From assembly GCF_004354015.1 (NCBI RefSeq), contig NZ_SMRU01000011.1, positions 1-64,000 on the forward strand: DNA of 64,000 nucleotides, in the 5' to 3' direction. Position 1 is the stretch's first letter; every line of letters starts with the position of its first letter. The position numbers and the translations under genes were made by a program. The notes under the pieces were generated by a model. The model had not been told where the DNA came from. It did not search any database and saw nothing but the letters and a program-made list of their open reading frames with translations. This DNA is from Arthrobacter terricola (GTDB taxonomy: Bacteria; Actinomycetota; Actinomycetes; Actinomycetales; Micrococcaceae). This document shows positions 1 through 8,845 of this stretch, in pieces.

Positions 1-339
1 GACCAAGGGCTCGGCGGCCGGCTGCGCTGCGAAGGCCTTCCAGCCAAACCAAGCCAGAAGTGCGAGGCAAGGAATTGCGAGGATTGCCGCGACACGCCAC
101 GGCGTACGCCACCGGACCCTTAGCGGACGCTGCAGCTCCGCGACGATCGTGTCGCTGTCATCGTCGGATGGTTCCTTCTCCGGGCCGTGGTGCTGAGGTT
201 CTGCCCGGGCTTTTCCGCTCTGGACGGGCAAGGGCAACAGCGCCGGGACGCCGACGTCAACCCCGAGGCGCGCGGCGAAGCGATTCCGTGCAGCTTGGGC
301 GGCGTCGTAGGCCGAGACGGCACCCTTTCTGCGTGGCAT
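1..339 (-). CDS. ComEA-like protein, N-terminal part (runs off left edge)
   Basis: Only the first 113 codons lie inside the window. The ATG at 339-337 opens a frame that stays clear to base 1. The visible protein starts MPRRKGAVSAYDAAQ, has a basic, Ala-rich cytoplasmic stretch, an acidic patch at about residues 53-63, and a single hydrophobic span at about 82-103. That layout (cytoplasmic tail, one membrane segment, remainder outside) fits ComEA, the DNA receptor of the uptake machinery, whose helix-hairpin-helix would lie beyond the edge. In Micrococcaceae a comEA-comEC pair commonly follows leuS and degV, which is the main reason for the call. The diagnostic domain is not visible, so a different single-pass membrane protein remains possible. 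Confidence 0.55.
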   Translation of the reverse strand, partial: MPRRKGAVSAYDAAQAARNRFAARLGVDVGVPALLPLPVQSGKARAEPQHHGPEKEPSDDDSDTIVAELQRPLRVRWRTPWRVAAILAIPCLALLAWFGWKAFAAQPAAEPLV

Positions 340-450
340 ACCCCGAGCCTAGAACCGCCCCGTCATGATGTGCAGGCCCATCCCGCCGTATGTGGACAAC
401 ATCGCGACGCCCCCTATTGGATCCAATCGACGGGTCGATCCTGCACCGAC

Positions 451-1473
451 TCAATATTCCGGTGACCAGTATTCCGGAGCCAATGGATCTTCCGACGTGA
501 CTTGCTCGCCTGGGCCGACGACCACCGCAAGGACTCCCAGTCCTGCGTGTGCCGCCAGTACGGCGGGAAGCGCGCTGAGTTGGACCGCTGGGCATGAACT
601 GCAGTCCTCCGCCAGCCGTGACGCGAGTTGCTCAGCCTCGCCCACGTTTCCGAAGTGGTGGACAGCGAGCCGCGACTGGCCCGCGGGACGCGAATTGACG
701 TCTGCCGCAACGATTTCTTCGAGACGCGCGATGGCCCGGGCCGCCGAACGCACTTTTTCCAGCGGAACGATCTTTCCATCGTCGACCGCCAGGATCGGCT
801 TGATTGAGAGCATCGTGCCGAGAAGTGATGCGGCGGCGCCTATTCTTCCTCCACGCCGTAGCTGCTCAAGGCTAGGAACATAAAAATAGACCTTCGTGGC
901 CGCCAGCCTCTCTTCCGCGAGGGCTTTGACGTCCGATGCCGCAAGGCCCGTGCCTGCGGCGAGGAGCGCTGCTTGCACTCCCATGCCGAGCGCCATCCCG
1001 ACGGTGCGTGAGTCAACAACTTCGACGGGAATGGATACACGCTGGGCGGCCAGCCTTGCGGCGTCTGCGGTCCCGGACAGGCCTGCGGAAATATGGAGGG
1101 AGACAATTGATTCGAAACCACGCCGCTGGGCGGCGAGATATGCCTGTTCGAACTGGCCCGGGGACGGCCTGGACGTTTTGACCGAAGCTCCCGCGACCAG
1201 GGCCAACGAGAGCGTTTCGGTGATGTCGTCTTCGCCTTCGCCGTAAATTTCTTCGCCGACCATGACCGGCATCGGTACGATGGCGAGCCGTCCGTCAGCC
1301 ACGAACGGCTTGACCCAATCGGACGGAAGGGCGGCTGCCGAATCGGTAACGACGGCGGTGCGCACCACGATCGGGAGCGGTTCCGCAGTGCCGCGTGCCG
1401 GCGTCGTCGGCTGGCGCAGGCGCGATAAACGGTCCCTGAGCCACAGCCAGGCTGGTGGTTCGCGATCCGTCAA
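451..1473 (-). CDS. DegV family fatty-acid-binding protein
   Basis: DegV proteins hold a fatty acid between two domains; some, called FakB in Firmicutes, present it to the kinase FakA. No FakA gene is visible here, so the role is open. The 340-residue product carries the TDS motif at residues 43-45, a lipid-contact segment TSRPSPGQF at 100-108, the SAGLSGT loop near 129-135 and LEQLRRGGRIG at 202-212. It is roughly 50 residues longer than usual because of a basic N-terminal segment (residues 1-38). The TTG start (1473) is supported by a perfect AGGAGG at 1479-1484, 5 nt upstream. It lies just downstream of leuS on the same strand; a 12-bp GC hairpin sits between them. Confidence 0.88.
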   Translation of the reverse strand: MTDREPPAWLWLRDRLSRLRQPTTPARGTAEPLPIVVRTAVVTDSAAALPSDWVKPFVADGRLAIVPMPVMVGEEIYGEGEDDITETLSLALVAGASVKTSRPSPGQFEQAYLAAQRRGFESIVSLHISAGLSGTADAARLAAQRVSIPVEVVDSRTVGMALGMGVQAALLAAGTGLAASDVKALAEERLAATKVYFYVPSLEQLRRGGRIGAAASLLGTMLSIKPILAVDDGKIVPLEKVRSAARAIARLEEIVAADVNSRPAGQSRLAVHHFGNVGEAEQLASRLAEDCSSCPAVQLSALPAVLAAHAGLGVLAVVVGPGEQVTSEDPLAPEYWSPEY

Positions 1474-1494
1474 CGGTGCCTCCTGGGCTGCTGG

Positions 1495-1522
1495 CCGGCC
1501 GCCGGCGGGTGCCGGCGGCCGG
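1495..1522 (-). terminator. GC-only hairpin after leuS, no U-tract
   Basis: A perfect 12-bp inverted repeat (CCGGCCGCCGGC and its complement) closes a GGGT/ACCC tetraloop in the gap between the leuS stop and the degV ribosome-binding site. No run of T follows on the minus strand. It may be a U-less terminator or a processing/pausing hairpin that sets the leuS to degV ratio. Confidence 0.5.
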
Positions 1523-1530
1523 ATTCCCGG

Positions 1531-4083
1531 CTACGCCGGAACGATGTTGACCAGTTTAGGTGCGCGAACGATCACTGTGCGGATCCCGCGGCCATCGAGC
1601 GCCCGCTGGACATTCTCGCTGGCGAGGGCGAGTTCGCGCAATGCGTCTACGCTGACGTCGGGCGAGACTTCCAGCCGGTCGCGCACTTTGCCCTGGACCT
1701 GCACGACGGCCGTCACCGTGTCCTGGACAAGGAGTGACGGATCGTGTGCGGGCCAACCAGCGTTCGCCACCGAGGCCGGGTGCCCCAACTGGTTCCACAT
1801 GTCTTCGGCCGTGTACGGGGCGAAGAGGCTCAGGATGACAGCCACGGCCTCGGCCGCTTCGCGGACTGCTGGATCCGCGCCTCCCGCACCCGAATCGATG
1901 GCCTTGCGGGTTGCGTTGACCAACTCCATCAGCTTTGCCACGACGACGTTGAACTTGTTGTTGTCAAGAAGCTCGACGGCGTCGGCGATGGTGCGGTGCG
2001 TGACGGTGCGGAGGGCGCGGTCCCCCGTGGCAGCGTCGACGCCAGGTTCGCTCGTGACGTCCTGGCCAAGGCGCCACGCCCGGGCGAGGAACTTCGCGGA
2101 GCCCGACGGCGAGACATCCGCCCAGTCGACGTCGTCTTCCGGCGGCGAAGCGAAGACCATCGTGAGCCGGACGGCGTCCACGCCGAACTTGTCCAGTTGC
2201 TCGCCGAGGTCCACACCATTGCCAAGCGACTTGCTCATGGCCTTGCCGCCGTTGAGGACCTGTCCCTGGTTGAGCAAGGCACTGAACGGTTCATCTGCTT
2301 CAAGGAGGCCCATGTCGTGGATGACTTTGGTGAAGAAGCGGGCATATAGGAGGTGTAGGATGGCGTGCTCCACGCCGCCCACGTACTGACCAACCGGCAT
2401 CCAGTCGTTGATCGTTGCCGGATCGAACGGACCTTCTGTGTAGTGCGGGGAGACGAAGCGCAGGAAGTACCAGGACGAGTCGACGAAGGTGTCCATGGTG
2501 TCGGTGTCGCGCTGGGCGGCACGCCCGCAGTTGGGGCACTCCACGTTGACCCATTCTGCGGCAGCAGCGAGCGGGGAGGTTCCCCTCGGCGACAATGCCT
2601 CGCCACGCAGGTCCTCGGGCAGCGTGACCGGCAATTGATCATCGGGCACGGGGACTTCGCCGCATTCGGCACAGTGGATGATGGGGATCGGGGTACCCCA
2701 GAACCGCTGGCGGCTCAGGAGCCAGTCACGGAGGCGGAAGTTGACGAACTTCTCCCCTGTGCCGAGCTTCTCGAGGATCTCAATGGCAGCCGGGATGGCT
2801 TCGGCCTTCGACAGTCCGTCCAGATCGCCGGAATTCATGAGGGTGCCTTCGCCGGCGGTCGCGACGCCGGTTTCTGCCGGGTCTTCTGCGCCAGTATCGA
2901 GCACCGCGCGCACGGGAAGGTCGAAAGCACGTGCGAAATCGAGGTCGCGCTGGTCATGGGCAGGGACGGCCATGATGGCGCCTGTGCCGTAGTCGGCGAG
3001 CACGTAGTCAGCCGCCCAGACAGGCAGCTTTTCACCGTTGAGCGGGTTGATGGCGTAGCGGCCGGTGAAGACGCCGGTCTTCTCGCGTTCGGTGGACTGG
3101 CGCTCGATGTCCGAGAGGGCCTTGACCCGTTCGCGGTAAGCCATCAGGTCATCGTGGTGTTCGGGCGTGACAAGGTCGAGGGCCAAGTGGGCGTCCGCGG
3201 CCACAACGAAGAACGTCGCACCGTACAGGGTGTCGGGGCGAGTGGTGAATACGGTGACCTCGCGTTCAGCCCTGGTGTCCGTGGCTTCGATGCGGAACCG
3301 CACGTGGGCGCCTTCGGAGCGGCCGATCCAGTTGCGCTGCATGGCGAGCACGCGCTCGGGCCAATGTCCCTGGAGTTCGGACATGTCGTCCAGCAGGCGG
3401 TCGGCGTAGTCCGTGATCTTGAAGTACCACTGGTTCAGGGACTTCTTGGTCACCGGGGTTCCACAGCGTTCGCAGGCGCCGTTGACCACTTGCTCATTGG
3501 CGAGGACGGTCAGGTCCTTCGGGCACCAGTTGACCGGGGAATCTTTGCGGTAAGCCAGTCCCCGCTCGTAAAAGCGCTTGAACAGCCATTGCGTCCACTG
3601 GTAGTACTCCGGGTCCGAGGTGTGCAGGCGGCGGGACCAGTCCGCGGAGATGGCGTAGCGCTTGAACGACGCCGCTTGCGTGTCGATGTTCGCGTAGGTC
3701 CACTCGCTCGGGTGGGCATTCCGCTTGATGGCCGCGTTCTCAGCGGGCAGGCCGAAGGAATCCCAGCCGATCGGGTGCAGGACGTCGAAGCCCTTCTGGC
3801 GCAGATACCGTGCAACGACGTCGCCCATCGCGAAGGCCTCTGCGTGGCCCATGTGGAGGTCGCCGGACGGATAGGGGAACATGTCCAGGACGTAGCGCCG
3901 CTCGCGCGATCCGTCGTCGAGAGGGGTGAAGACTTTGAGGTCTTCCCAGACCTGTGGCCATTTGGCCTCCATCGCCGCAAAGCTGTAGACGCCCTCCTCG
4001 GGCGTTTCACCTGCCACGCTTGACTGTGCTCCGGTGTCTGTCTCCGGCTGAACGCTCACTGCTGCCCTCTTCTGTTCTTCCAT
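1531..4083 (-). CDS. leuS: leucyl-tRNA synthetase
   Basis: Charges tRNA-Leu with leucine in the cytoplasm. This class I enzyme of 850 residues shows HMGH (the HIGH site) at residues 77-80, the CP1 editing-domain segment [12 protein letters not shown], and an AMSKS form of the KMSKS loop near residue 616 (first Lys replaced by Ala, as I recall from other actinobacterial LeuRS). The chosen ATG at 4083 has CAGGAGG about 10 nt upstream. A frame-open GTG at 4206 would add 41 residues but lies inside the leader hairpins, so I reject it. The upstream leader (4126-4210) encodes a short Leu-rich peptide and terminator-like hairpin, suggesting leucine-dependent attenuation. degV follows. Confidence 0.97.
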   Translation of the reverse strand: MEEQKRAAVSVQPETDTGAQSSVAGETPEEGVYSFAAMEAKWPQVWEDLKVFTPLDDGSRERRYVLDMFPYPSGDLHMGHAEAFAMGDVVARYLRQKGFDVLHPIGWDSFGLPAENAAIKRNAHPSEWTYANIDTQAASFKRYAISADWSRRLHTSDPEYYQWTQWLFKRFYERGLAYRKDSPVNWCPKDLTVLANEQVVNGACERCGTPVTKKSLNQWYFKITDYADRLLDDMSELQGHWPERVLAMQRNWIGRSEGAHVRFRIEATDTRAEREVTVFTTRPDTLYGATFFVVAADAHLALDLVTPEHHDDLMAYRERVKALSDIERQSTEREKTGVFTGRYAINPLNGEKLPVWAADYVLADYGTGAIMAVPAHDQRDLDFARAFDLPVRAVLDTGAEDPAETGVATAGEGTLMNSGDLDGLSKAEAIPAAIEILEKLGTGEKFVNFRLRDWLLSRQRFWGTPIPIIHCAECGEVPVPDDQLPVTLPEDLRGEALSPRGTSPLAAAAEWVNVECPNCGRAAQRDTDTMDTFVDSSWYFLRFVSPHYTEGPFDPATINDWMPVGQYVGGVEHAILHLLYARFFTKVIHDMGLLEADEPFSALLNQGQVLNGGKAMSKSLGNGVDLGEQLDKFGVDAVRLTMVFASPPEDDVDWADVSPSGSAKFLARAWRLGQDVTSEPGVDAATGDRALRTVTHRTIADAVELLDNNKFNVVVAKLMELVNATRKAIDSGAGGADPAVREAAEAVAVILSLFAPYTAEDMWNQLGHPASVANAGWPAHDPSLLVQDTVTAVVQVQGKVRDRLEVSPDVSVDALRELALASENVQRALDGRGIRTVIVRAPKLVNIVPA

Positions 4084-4125
4084 CACGGTTTTGCCTCCTG
4101 CCCCACGTTCCGGAAAGTCCCGGAC

Positions 4126-4153
4126 ACACAAAAGCCCCTCGGCAAGGAGGGGC
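4126..4153 (-). terminator. leuS attenuator: terminator-like hairpin in the leader
   Basis: On the minus strand, GCCCCTC and GAGGGGC form a perfect 7-bp stem around the loop CTTGCC, followed directly by TTTTGTGTGT. This is the shape of an intrinsic terminator, and it lies between the leader peptide and the leuS ribosome-binding site. A terminator placed upstream of a gene in this way is the hallmark of attenuation. Confidence 0.75.
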
Positions 4154-4154
4154 G

Positions 4155-4184
4155 GCCGCTCGGTCTTCGATAAAACCGGGCGGC
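4155..4184 (-). promoter_or_regulatory. leader hairpin 1, overlapping the leader-peptide stop
   Basis: GCCGC-C-CGGT pairs with ACCG-A-GCGGC around a 10-nt loop, with one C/A mismatch. Its 5' arm begins at the last base of the leader-peptide stop codon, so a ribosome stalled on the leucine codons would cover it. Its freed 3' arm (GAGCGG) can then pair with CCCCTC of the downstream terminator stem with one mismatch. That alternative pairing is inferred, not computed. Confidence 0.55.
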
Positions 4185-4210
4185 TAGCTAAGCAGAAGGA
4201 TCGCACGCAT
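4184..4210 (-). CDS. leuS leader peptide MRAILLLS
   Basis: An 8-codon reading frame (ATG CGT GCG ATC CTT CTG CTT AGC, then TAG) ends about 100 nt before the leuS ATG. It contains three consecutive leucine codons plus one isoleucine codon. It is followed at once by two hairpins, the second a U-tailed terminator. Leader peptides rich in the codon of the regulated amino acid are the sensor in trp/leu-type attenuation. A TAGAGT hexamer ends 6 nt before the ATG, so the transcript may be leaderless, as is common in actinobacteria; no good -35 was found. Confidence 0.72.
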   Translation of the reverse strand: MRAILLLS

Positions 4211-4285
4211 AAACCTACTCTAGCGCACCACAGTGAGCGGACTGGGATTCCAGGGAGGTGACCCGCACAGTGGCGAGGGAGGCAG

Positions 4286-4362
4286 GTTTCGAGGGGGCGG
4301 CCCCTCGCCCGGGTGTGGTGGGCACCGCGAAGCGGGCGGGGCAGGGGCCGCCCCCTCGAAAC
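4286..4362. repeat. 20-bp perfect inverted repeat after glpK
   Basis: GTTTCGAGGGGGCGGCCCCT at 4286-4305 is repeated as its exact reverse complement at 4343-4362, 37 nt apart. Inside, CGCCCG (4306-4311) can also pair with CGGGCG (4333-4338) across a 4-nt bulge. It lies in the 184-nt gap between the leuS leader and the glpK stop, 33 nt past the latter. It could end glpK transcription, but no T-run follows. A REP-like or MITE-like repeat is the alternative. I see nothing else in this gap beyond a possible -10 before the leader peptide. Confidence 0.8.
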
Positions 4363-4394
4363 AGGTGAGGAGAACCTCTCCGGAGCGGCAGAAC

Positions 4395-5909
4395 TTACCT
4401 CACGTCGTCGTCCACCCAGTCCATCGACTTGGTGACAGCCTTCTTCCAGAGGCGCAACTGCCGCTCTTGCTCGTCCGCGGGCAACTGCGGTTCCCAGCGC
4501 TTGTCCTCGCCCCAGTTCGCGCTCAACTCGCCGAGGTCCTTCCAGAATCCGACGGCGAGCCCAGCCGCGTAGGCTGCCCCGAGTGCCGTCGTTTCAACCA
4601 CCTTCGGACGGACAACAGGGACGCCCAGAATATCGGCCTGGAACTGCATGAGTGCCTCGTTGGCGACCATTCCGCCGTCGACCTTTAGCTCTGTCAGCGG
4701 GACGCCCGAGTCGGCGTTGACGGCGTCGAGCACTTCGCGGGTCTGGAAGGCGGTGGCCTCCAGCGCCGCGCGGGCGATGTGGCCCTTGTTGGCGAAGCGG
4801 GTCAGCCCCACGATGGCTCCGCGGGCGTCCGCTCGCCAGTATGGTGCGAACAAGCCGGAGAACGCCGGAACGATGTAGACGCCGCCGTTGTTTTCGACGC
4901 CCGCGGCGAGGGCTTCCACCTCGGGCGCGGAGCTGATCAGGTTCAGGTTGTCCCGGAGCCACTGGATCAGGGAGCCCGTCACGGCGATGGAACCTTCCAG
5001 CGCGTAATGGGGTTTGGCGTCGCCCAGCTTGTAGCCCAGCGTGGTCAGCAGGCCGTTCTTCGAGTGGACGATTTCCTCGCCGGTGTTGAAGATCAGGAAG
5101 CAACCCGTGCCATAGGTGTTTTTCGCTTCGCCGGGCTGGAATGCGGCTTGGCCGAACGTGGCGGCTTGCTGGTCGCCCAGGATGCCGGCGACGGGGACTT
5201 CGCGGAGCAACTGGGAGGTGTGGACTGTTCCGTAGACCTCCGAGGAGGATTTGATCGCGGGCATCATCGATGCCGGAACACCGAAGGCGTCGAGGATTTC
5301 CTGGTCCCACTGCAGGGTTTCCAAGTCCATGAACATGGTGCGCGAGGCGTTCGTGACGTCCGTTGCGTGCACCCCACCGTCGACTCCGCCGGTCAGGTTC
5401 CACAGGACCCAGCAGTCGGTGTTTCCGAAAATGAGGTCGCCGGCTTCGGCTTTGGCCCGCGCACCTTCGACGTTGTCCAGGATCCATTTGATCTTGGTTC
5501 CGGAGAAGTAGGTGGCGAGTGGCAGGCCGACCTGCTGCTTGAACCTTTCCGCTCCCCCGTCGCGCGCGAGCTCGTCGACGATCGGCTGGGTCCGGGTGTC
5601 TTGCCAGACGATGGCGTTGTAGATCGGCTGGCCCGTGTTCTTGTCCCACACGACGGCGGTTTCGCGTTGGTTGGTGATTCCGACGGCCGCGATGTCATGC
5701 CGGGTCAGGTTGGCTTTCGACAACGCCGAGCCGACAACTTCCCGGACGTTGTCCCAGATCTCGATGGGGTTGTGTTCCACCCAGCCGGCCTGGGGGAAGA
5801 TCTGTTCGTGTTCCATCTGGCCGGTGGAGACGATGTTGCCCGAGTGGTCGAAGACGATGGCGCGCGAGCTGGTGGTTCCCTGGTCGATGGCGATGACGTA
5901 TTGCGACAT
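4395..5909 (-). CDS. glpK: glycerol kinase
   Basis: Phosphorylates glycerol with ATP to sn-glycerol 3-phosphate, trapping it in the cell. At 504 residues it has the standard FGGY-kinase length. The N-terminal phosphate-binding motif IDQGTTSS is at residues 8-15, IVWQDTRT near 100-107, and the C-terminal domain carries the [14 protein letters not shown] and [17 protein letters not shown] signatures. It is the last gene of glpD-glpF-glpK and starts 57 nt after glpF. A very large hairpin lies 33 nt past its stop. Expression is probably set at the glpD promoter by the divergent SorC-type regulator (inference from position). Confidence 0.97.
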   Translation of the reverse strand: MSQYVIAIDQGTTSSRAIVFDHSGNIVSTGQMEHEQIFPQAGWVEHNPIEIWDNVREVVGSALSKANLTRHDIAAVGITNQRETAVVWDKNTGQPIYNAIVWQDTRTQPIVDELARDGGAERFKQQVGLPLATYFSGTKIKWILDNVEGARAKAEAGDLIFGNTDCWVLWNLTGGVDGGVHATDVTNASRTMFMDLETLQWDQEILDAFGVPASMMPAIKSSSEVYGTVHTSQLLREVPVAGILGDQQAATFGQAAFQPGEAKNTYGTGCFLIFNTGEEIVHSKNGLLTTLGYKLGDAKPHYALEGSIAVTGSLIQWLRDNLNLISSAPEVEALAAGVENNGGVYIVPAFSGLFAPYWRADARGAIVGLTRFANKGHIARAALEATAFQTREVLDAVNADSGVPLTELKVDGGMVANEALMQFQADILGVPVVRPKVVETTALGAAYAAGLAVGFWKDLGELSANWGEDKRWEPQLPADEQERQLRLWKKAVTKSMDWVDDDVR

Positions 5910-5966
5910 TTTGACGTCCTTGTCTGGTTGGTGGTGCGTGGATTGGCTGTTGTTCGGAGCGTTGTG

Positions 5967-6716
5967 TTACTTGGTGACGGTTGCCATGATCGGCAGTCCG
6001 TGGGCGACGAGGCCGGCGATGGTTCCGCCCAGGAGCGGGCCGACCACGGGAACCCAGGAGTAGGCCCAGTCGCTGGACCCTTTGCCCTTGATCGGGAGGA
6101 CCGCGTGGGCGATGCGCGGGCCGAGGTCACGGGCGGGGTTGATGGCGTAGCCTGTGGGGCCGCCAAGGGAAGCGCCGATACCGACGACGAGCAACGCCAC
6201 TGCGAGGGGGCCGAGGCCGGACGGGGTTCCGCCGAAAGCAAGGATCACGAAGACCAGTACAAACGTGGCGATGATTTCGGTGACGAGGTTCCACGGATAG
6301 GAGCGGATGGCAGGTCCGGTGGAGAAAACGGCGAGTTTGCTTGCCGGGAGGGGCTCGACGTCGAAATGCTGCTTGTGCGCGAGCCACACCACAACGGCGC
6401 CCAGGAAAGCGCCGAGCAGTTCGCCGCCGAAGTAGGTGAACGTCGAGGCGGCGCTGACCGCCACACCCGGAGCGAACTCCGCCTTGCCGTTGATCAGCAG
6501 GCCAAGGGTTACGGCTGGGTTCAGGTGTGCGCCGGACATGGCCGCCACGTAGACACCGGCGAAGACAGCAATGCCCCAGCCGAAATTCACCATCAGGAAT
6601 CCGCCGTTGTTGCCCTTGGTGCCTTTGAGCGCGACGTTTGCAACGACGCCACAGCCCAGCAGGGTTAGCATGCCGGTTCCGAATACTTCGGAAAGGAAAA
6701 CAATTCCGAGAGACAT
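5967..6716 (-). CDS. glpF: glycerol uptake facilitator (aquaglyceroporin)
   Basis: MIP-family channel letting glycerol diffuse across the membrane. The 249-residue protein has the two half-helix signatures of the family: GAHLNPAVTLG in the first repeat and YAINPARDLGPR in the second. The Asp after NPAR is typical of glycerol-conducting members. Several hydrophobic segments span the rest. The ATG at 6716 has GAGGAG 6 nt upstream; a longer frame beginning at 6833 has no such site and no family homology, so I reject it. It lies between glpD and glpK. A 174-nt gap separates it from glpD and contains palindromes that could support a second promoter. Confidence 0.95.
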   Translation of the reverse strand: MSLGIVFLSEVFGTGMLTLLGCGVVANVALKGTKGNNGGFLMVNFGWGIAVFAGVYVAAMSGAHLNPAVTLGLLINGKAEFAPGVAVSAASTFTYFGGELLGAFLGAVVVWLAHKQHFDVEPLPASKLAVFSTGPAIRSYPWNLVTEIIATFVLVFVILAFGGTPSGLGPLAVALLVVGIGASLGGPTGYAINPARDLGPRIAHAVLPIKGKGSSDWAYSWVPVVGPLLGGTIAGLVAHGLPIMATVTK

Positions 6717-6839
6717 CTTTGACTCCTCATTTTCTTCTGTTGTCGGCCCCTCGCACTTGTTGGGGGCCGTTGGTCCGACGTTCGGAGGCGCCGTACCGGT
6801 TGCGGTGCCCGGCGGCAAACCGGGGCACGGCAACCCTTG

Positions 6840-6862
6840 TGTCCGGGGTTTGTGGTCCGGAC
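6840..6862. repeat. short inverted repeat in the glpD-glpF gap
   Basis: GTCCGG and CCGGAC, separated by about 10 nt, lie between glpD and glpF. It could be an RNA hairpin that stabilises the upstream or downstream message, or an operator. No T-run follows, so it is not a canonical terminator. Confidence 0.35.
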
Positions 6863-6874
6863 AATCAAGCTGTT

Positions 6875-6894
6875 GTGACGTACATTACGTTCAC
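6875..6894. promoter_or_regulatory. imperfect palindrome overlapping the glpD stop
   Basis: GTGACGTA, a CAT centre, then TACGTTCAC form a palindrome that is perfect apart from one extra base. It overlaps the glpD stop codon (6891-6893) and lies 158 nt upstream of the glpF start. It could be an operator for an internal glpF promoter. It does not have the 6-nt spacing expected of a CRP/GlxR site. Confidence 0.35.
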
Positions 6895-8678
6895 GAGACG
6901 AGGCTGTGAACAGTCACGCCATGGAAGTGCTGCAGAACATGCTGGGCGTGCTCGATTTCGGCGTCGCACCGGGCCGGTTCCCAGCCAAGTTCGCCTGCAA
7001 GCACGTCTGTCACCTCATTGAGCAGCTCGCCAGTGACGAGTCCGCGGAAGGCCAATGACGTCCGACGGATGAGGACGTCCACGAGGTGGCCGACCTGTTC
7101 GTTCGCGGCCATGAACTCCAGTTCCCGGACGCTCAGTTCGTTGGTGGAGCGCAGTTTCCGGTCCTCACCCGCGGCGAGATAGGCGATGACCGCTTCCGCC
7201 CGGGTTCCGTACCGGGTCAGCAGGCCTTCCACCCGTTCGGCGTCGAGGCCGGGCGCCATGTGCTCCTTGATCCAGTCCTGGACCCCGTCTTCCGTAGTGG
7301 GGAAGCCGACGCCTCCCCCGATGGCGAGCTTCGCCGTCGTCGTCTTCCGTTCCATGCCCAATTCGCGCAGGACGTCGTTGCCCAGGTGCTCGGCAAGAGC
7401 GCGGAATGTCGTCCACTTTCCACCCACCAGGGAGAGTACGACGGCGGCCTTGCCGCCTGGTGCGGCAGCGGCACCAATAGCTGGACGCTCGCTTCGTTCG
7501 ATGCGGTAGTCGCGGGAAACGAATCCGGGTTGGGTTTCATCGTGGCGCGGCAAGGGCCGGACGCCGGCGAAGCTGTAGACGATTTGGTCCCGGTTGACGG
7601 AGATCGAGGGGAAGACGTTACCGACGAGGTCGAAGAAGTAGTCGATCTCGGCCTCGGTGCACACGGCGTCCTCTGACATGTCGGCATCGACATCCGTGGT
7701 GCCAACGAGGACCCGGTCGCCCATTGGGTAGATGAGGACGATCCTGCCATCGGTGTGTTCGAAGAATATTTCGCGGCCGTTGCAAGCTGCCAGGAGTTCA
7801 GGGTGGTCCAGGACGATATGCGATCCCTTGGTCCCTCCCATGAACCGGGTCGCGGAGCCAATTGCGGCATTGGTCTGGTCTACCCAGGCGCCCGTGGTGT
7901 TCACGATGACGTCCGCCCGGAAGGTGAATTCCTCGCCTGAGAGTTCATCCCGGAGCAACACGGTGCCGGCGGTCGGGTCCATTGAGACGAGCGAAACATA
8001 ATTGCTTGGCCGGGCGCTGCCACCCGGCAAGGCGCTGCCTCTGCCGGCCTTTTCGCCGTCTTGCAGAACGTCGAGGGTCAATCGTTCGGGATTGTGGACC
8101 GACGCGTCGAAATAGGTAGCGGTGTACTTGATGCCCGGGTGCAGCCGGGGCAATTCGGCCAGGGCGTTTTCCCGTCCGTGGAACTGGTGGCGCGGCACGC
8201 TGCCGCCGTCGCGGGAGAAGAAATCGTAGATGCTCAAGCCGAGCTTGATGAGGAAGGCGCCGCGTTCCTTCGGCTTGCCTTGCTTGTGCGTGAGGAAGCG
8301 CATGGGTGCCGACAGCATCCCCGAAAAGGTGCTGAAGATCGGGATGGTCGTTTGCAGGGGCTTCACGTAATGCGGGGCGATCTTCAGGAGCCGGTTGCGC
8401 TCTACGACCGATTCCTGCACGAGGCGGAATTCGCCGTTCTCGAGGTAGCGGATGCCGCCATGGATCATGTGGGACGAGGCCCCGCTTGCACCCTGGCAGT
8501 AGTCGCCGCGCTCCACCAGCGCTACGTCCACGCCTTGGAGGGCGAGGTCGCGGAAGGTTCCGACGCCGTTGATGCCACCGCCGATGACGAGCACCTGGGC
8601 TGCTGCCCGCTCGCGAAGGGCCGACGCGGAGGTTCGATGTGTTCCCGCTGCGGAACCGGAAAAGTTGTTGTGTCCCAA
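6891..8678 (-). CDS. glpD: glycerol-3-phosphate dehydrogenase, FAD-dependent
   Basis: Oxidises glycerol 3-phosphate to dihydroxyacetone phosphate at the membrane and passes electrons to quinone. The FAD-binding motif VIGGGINGVG lies near the N-terminus, followed by the substrate-domain signature SSHMIHGGIRYLENGEF and a C-terminal helical domain. The start chosen is a TTG at 8678 (protein LGHNNFSGSAAG, read as Met; 595 residues), because AAGGGAG lies 5 nt upstream. A frame-open ATG at 8756 would add 26 proline-rich residues and is less likely. First gene of the glp operon. A palindrome and a possible -35/-10 pair lie upstream, shared with the divergent regulator gene. Confidence 0.94.
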   Translation of the reverse strand: MGHNNFSGSAAGTHRTSASALRERAAAQVLVIGGGINGVGTFRDLALQGVDVALVERGDYCQGASGASSHMIHGGIRYLENGEFRLVQESVVERNRLLKIAPHYVKPLQTTIPIFSTFSGMLSAPMRFLTHKQGKPKERGAFLIKLGLSIYDFFSRDGGSVPRHQFHGRENALAELPRLHPGIKYTATYFDASVHNPERLTLDVLQDGEKAGRGSALPGGSARPSNYVSLVSMDPTAGTVLLRDELSGEEFTFRADVIVNTTGAWVDQTNAAIGSATRFMGGTKGSHIVLDHPELLAACNGREIFFEHTDGRIVLIYPMGDRVLVGTTDVDADMSEDAVCTEAEIDYFFDLVGNVFPSISVNRDQIVYSFAGVRPLPRHDETQPGFVSRDYRIERSERPAIGAAAAPGGKAAVVLSLVGGKWTTFRALAEHLGNDVLRELGMERKTTTAKLAIGGGVGFPTTEDGVQDWIKEHMAPGLDAERVEGLLTRYGTRAEAVIAYLAAGEDRKLRSTNELSVRELEFMAANEQVGHLVDVLIRRTSLAFRGLVTGELLNEVTDVLAGELGWEPARCDAEIEHAQHVLQHFHGVTVHSLVS

Positions 8679-8794
8679 AACTGCTCCCTTGGGCTGTGGT
8701 TGTGGTGGTGCTGGGTTTCGGATGTGCACTGCGTCACGTGGCGGTGCTGCGTGCACAACTATTCTTCGAAGGGATGGAAAATGAAATCAACCCA
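8679..8794 (-). promoter_or_regulatory. glpD promoter region
   Basis: Reading leftwards from the palindrome, TTGATT is followed after 18 nt by AAGAAT, a plausible sigma-70-type pair for glpD. The palindrome at 8795-8812 lies immediately upstream of this -35, a position suited to either an activator or a repressor. A long untranslated leader of about 80 nt precedes the TTG start. Confidence 0.4.
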
Positions 8795-8812
8795 TTTGCA
8801 CAAACGTGCAAA
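8795..8812. promoter_or_regulatory. palindromic operator between glpD and its regulator
   Basis: TTTGCAC-aaac-GTGCAAA is a perfect 7-bp inverted repeat with a 4-nt centre. It lies in the 167-bp divergent gap, 33 nt before the regulator ATG. SorC-type regulators bind inverted repeats near their own promoters, so this is the leading candidate for the binding site. The assignment is by position only. Confidence 0.6.
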
Positions 8813-8845
8813 ATCGGAACCGTACCGGATTGAAACGGAACAGCG

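Noticed and set aside
416..427. ATTGGATCCAAT, a perfect 12-bp palindrome before the comEA-like gene
   Set aside because: Short, with no promoter elements nearby, and long palindromes of this size are expected now and then; no support beyond symmetry.
2365..4023. 552-codon open frame on the plus strand opposite leuS
   Set aside because: Antisense shadow of a GC-rich gene: low-complexity, no family motifs, and leuS is unmistakable on the other strand.
4126..4210. T-box riboswitch upstream of leuS
   Set aside because: No T-box core (TGGNACCGCG-like) or long stem I specifier region is present; the leader is too short.
4779..6668. 629-codon plus-strand frame opposite glpK and glpF
   Set aside because: Runs across two well-supported genes and their gap with no domain signature; typical of third-position GC bias.
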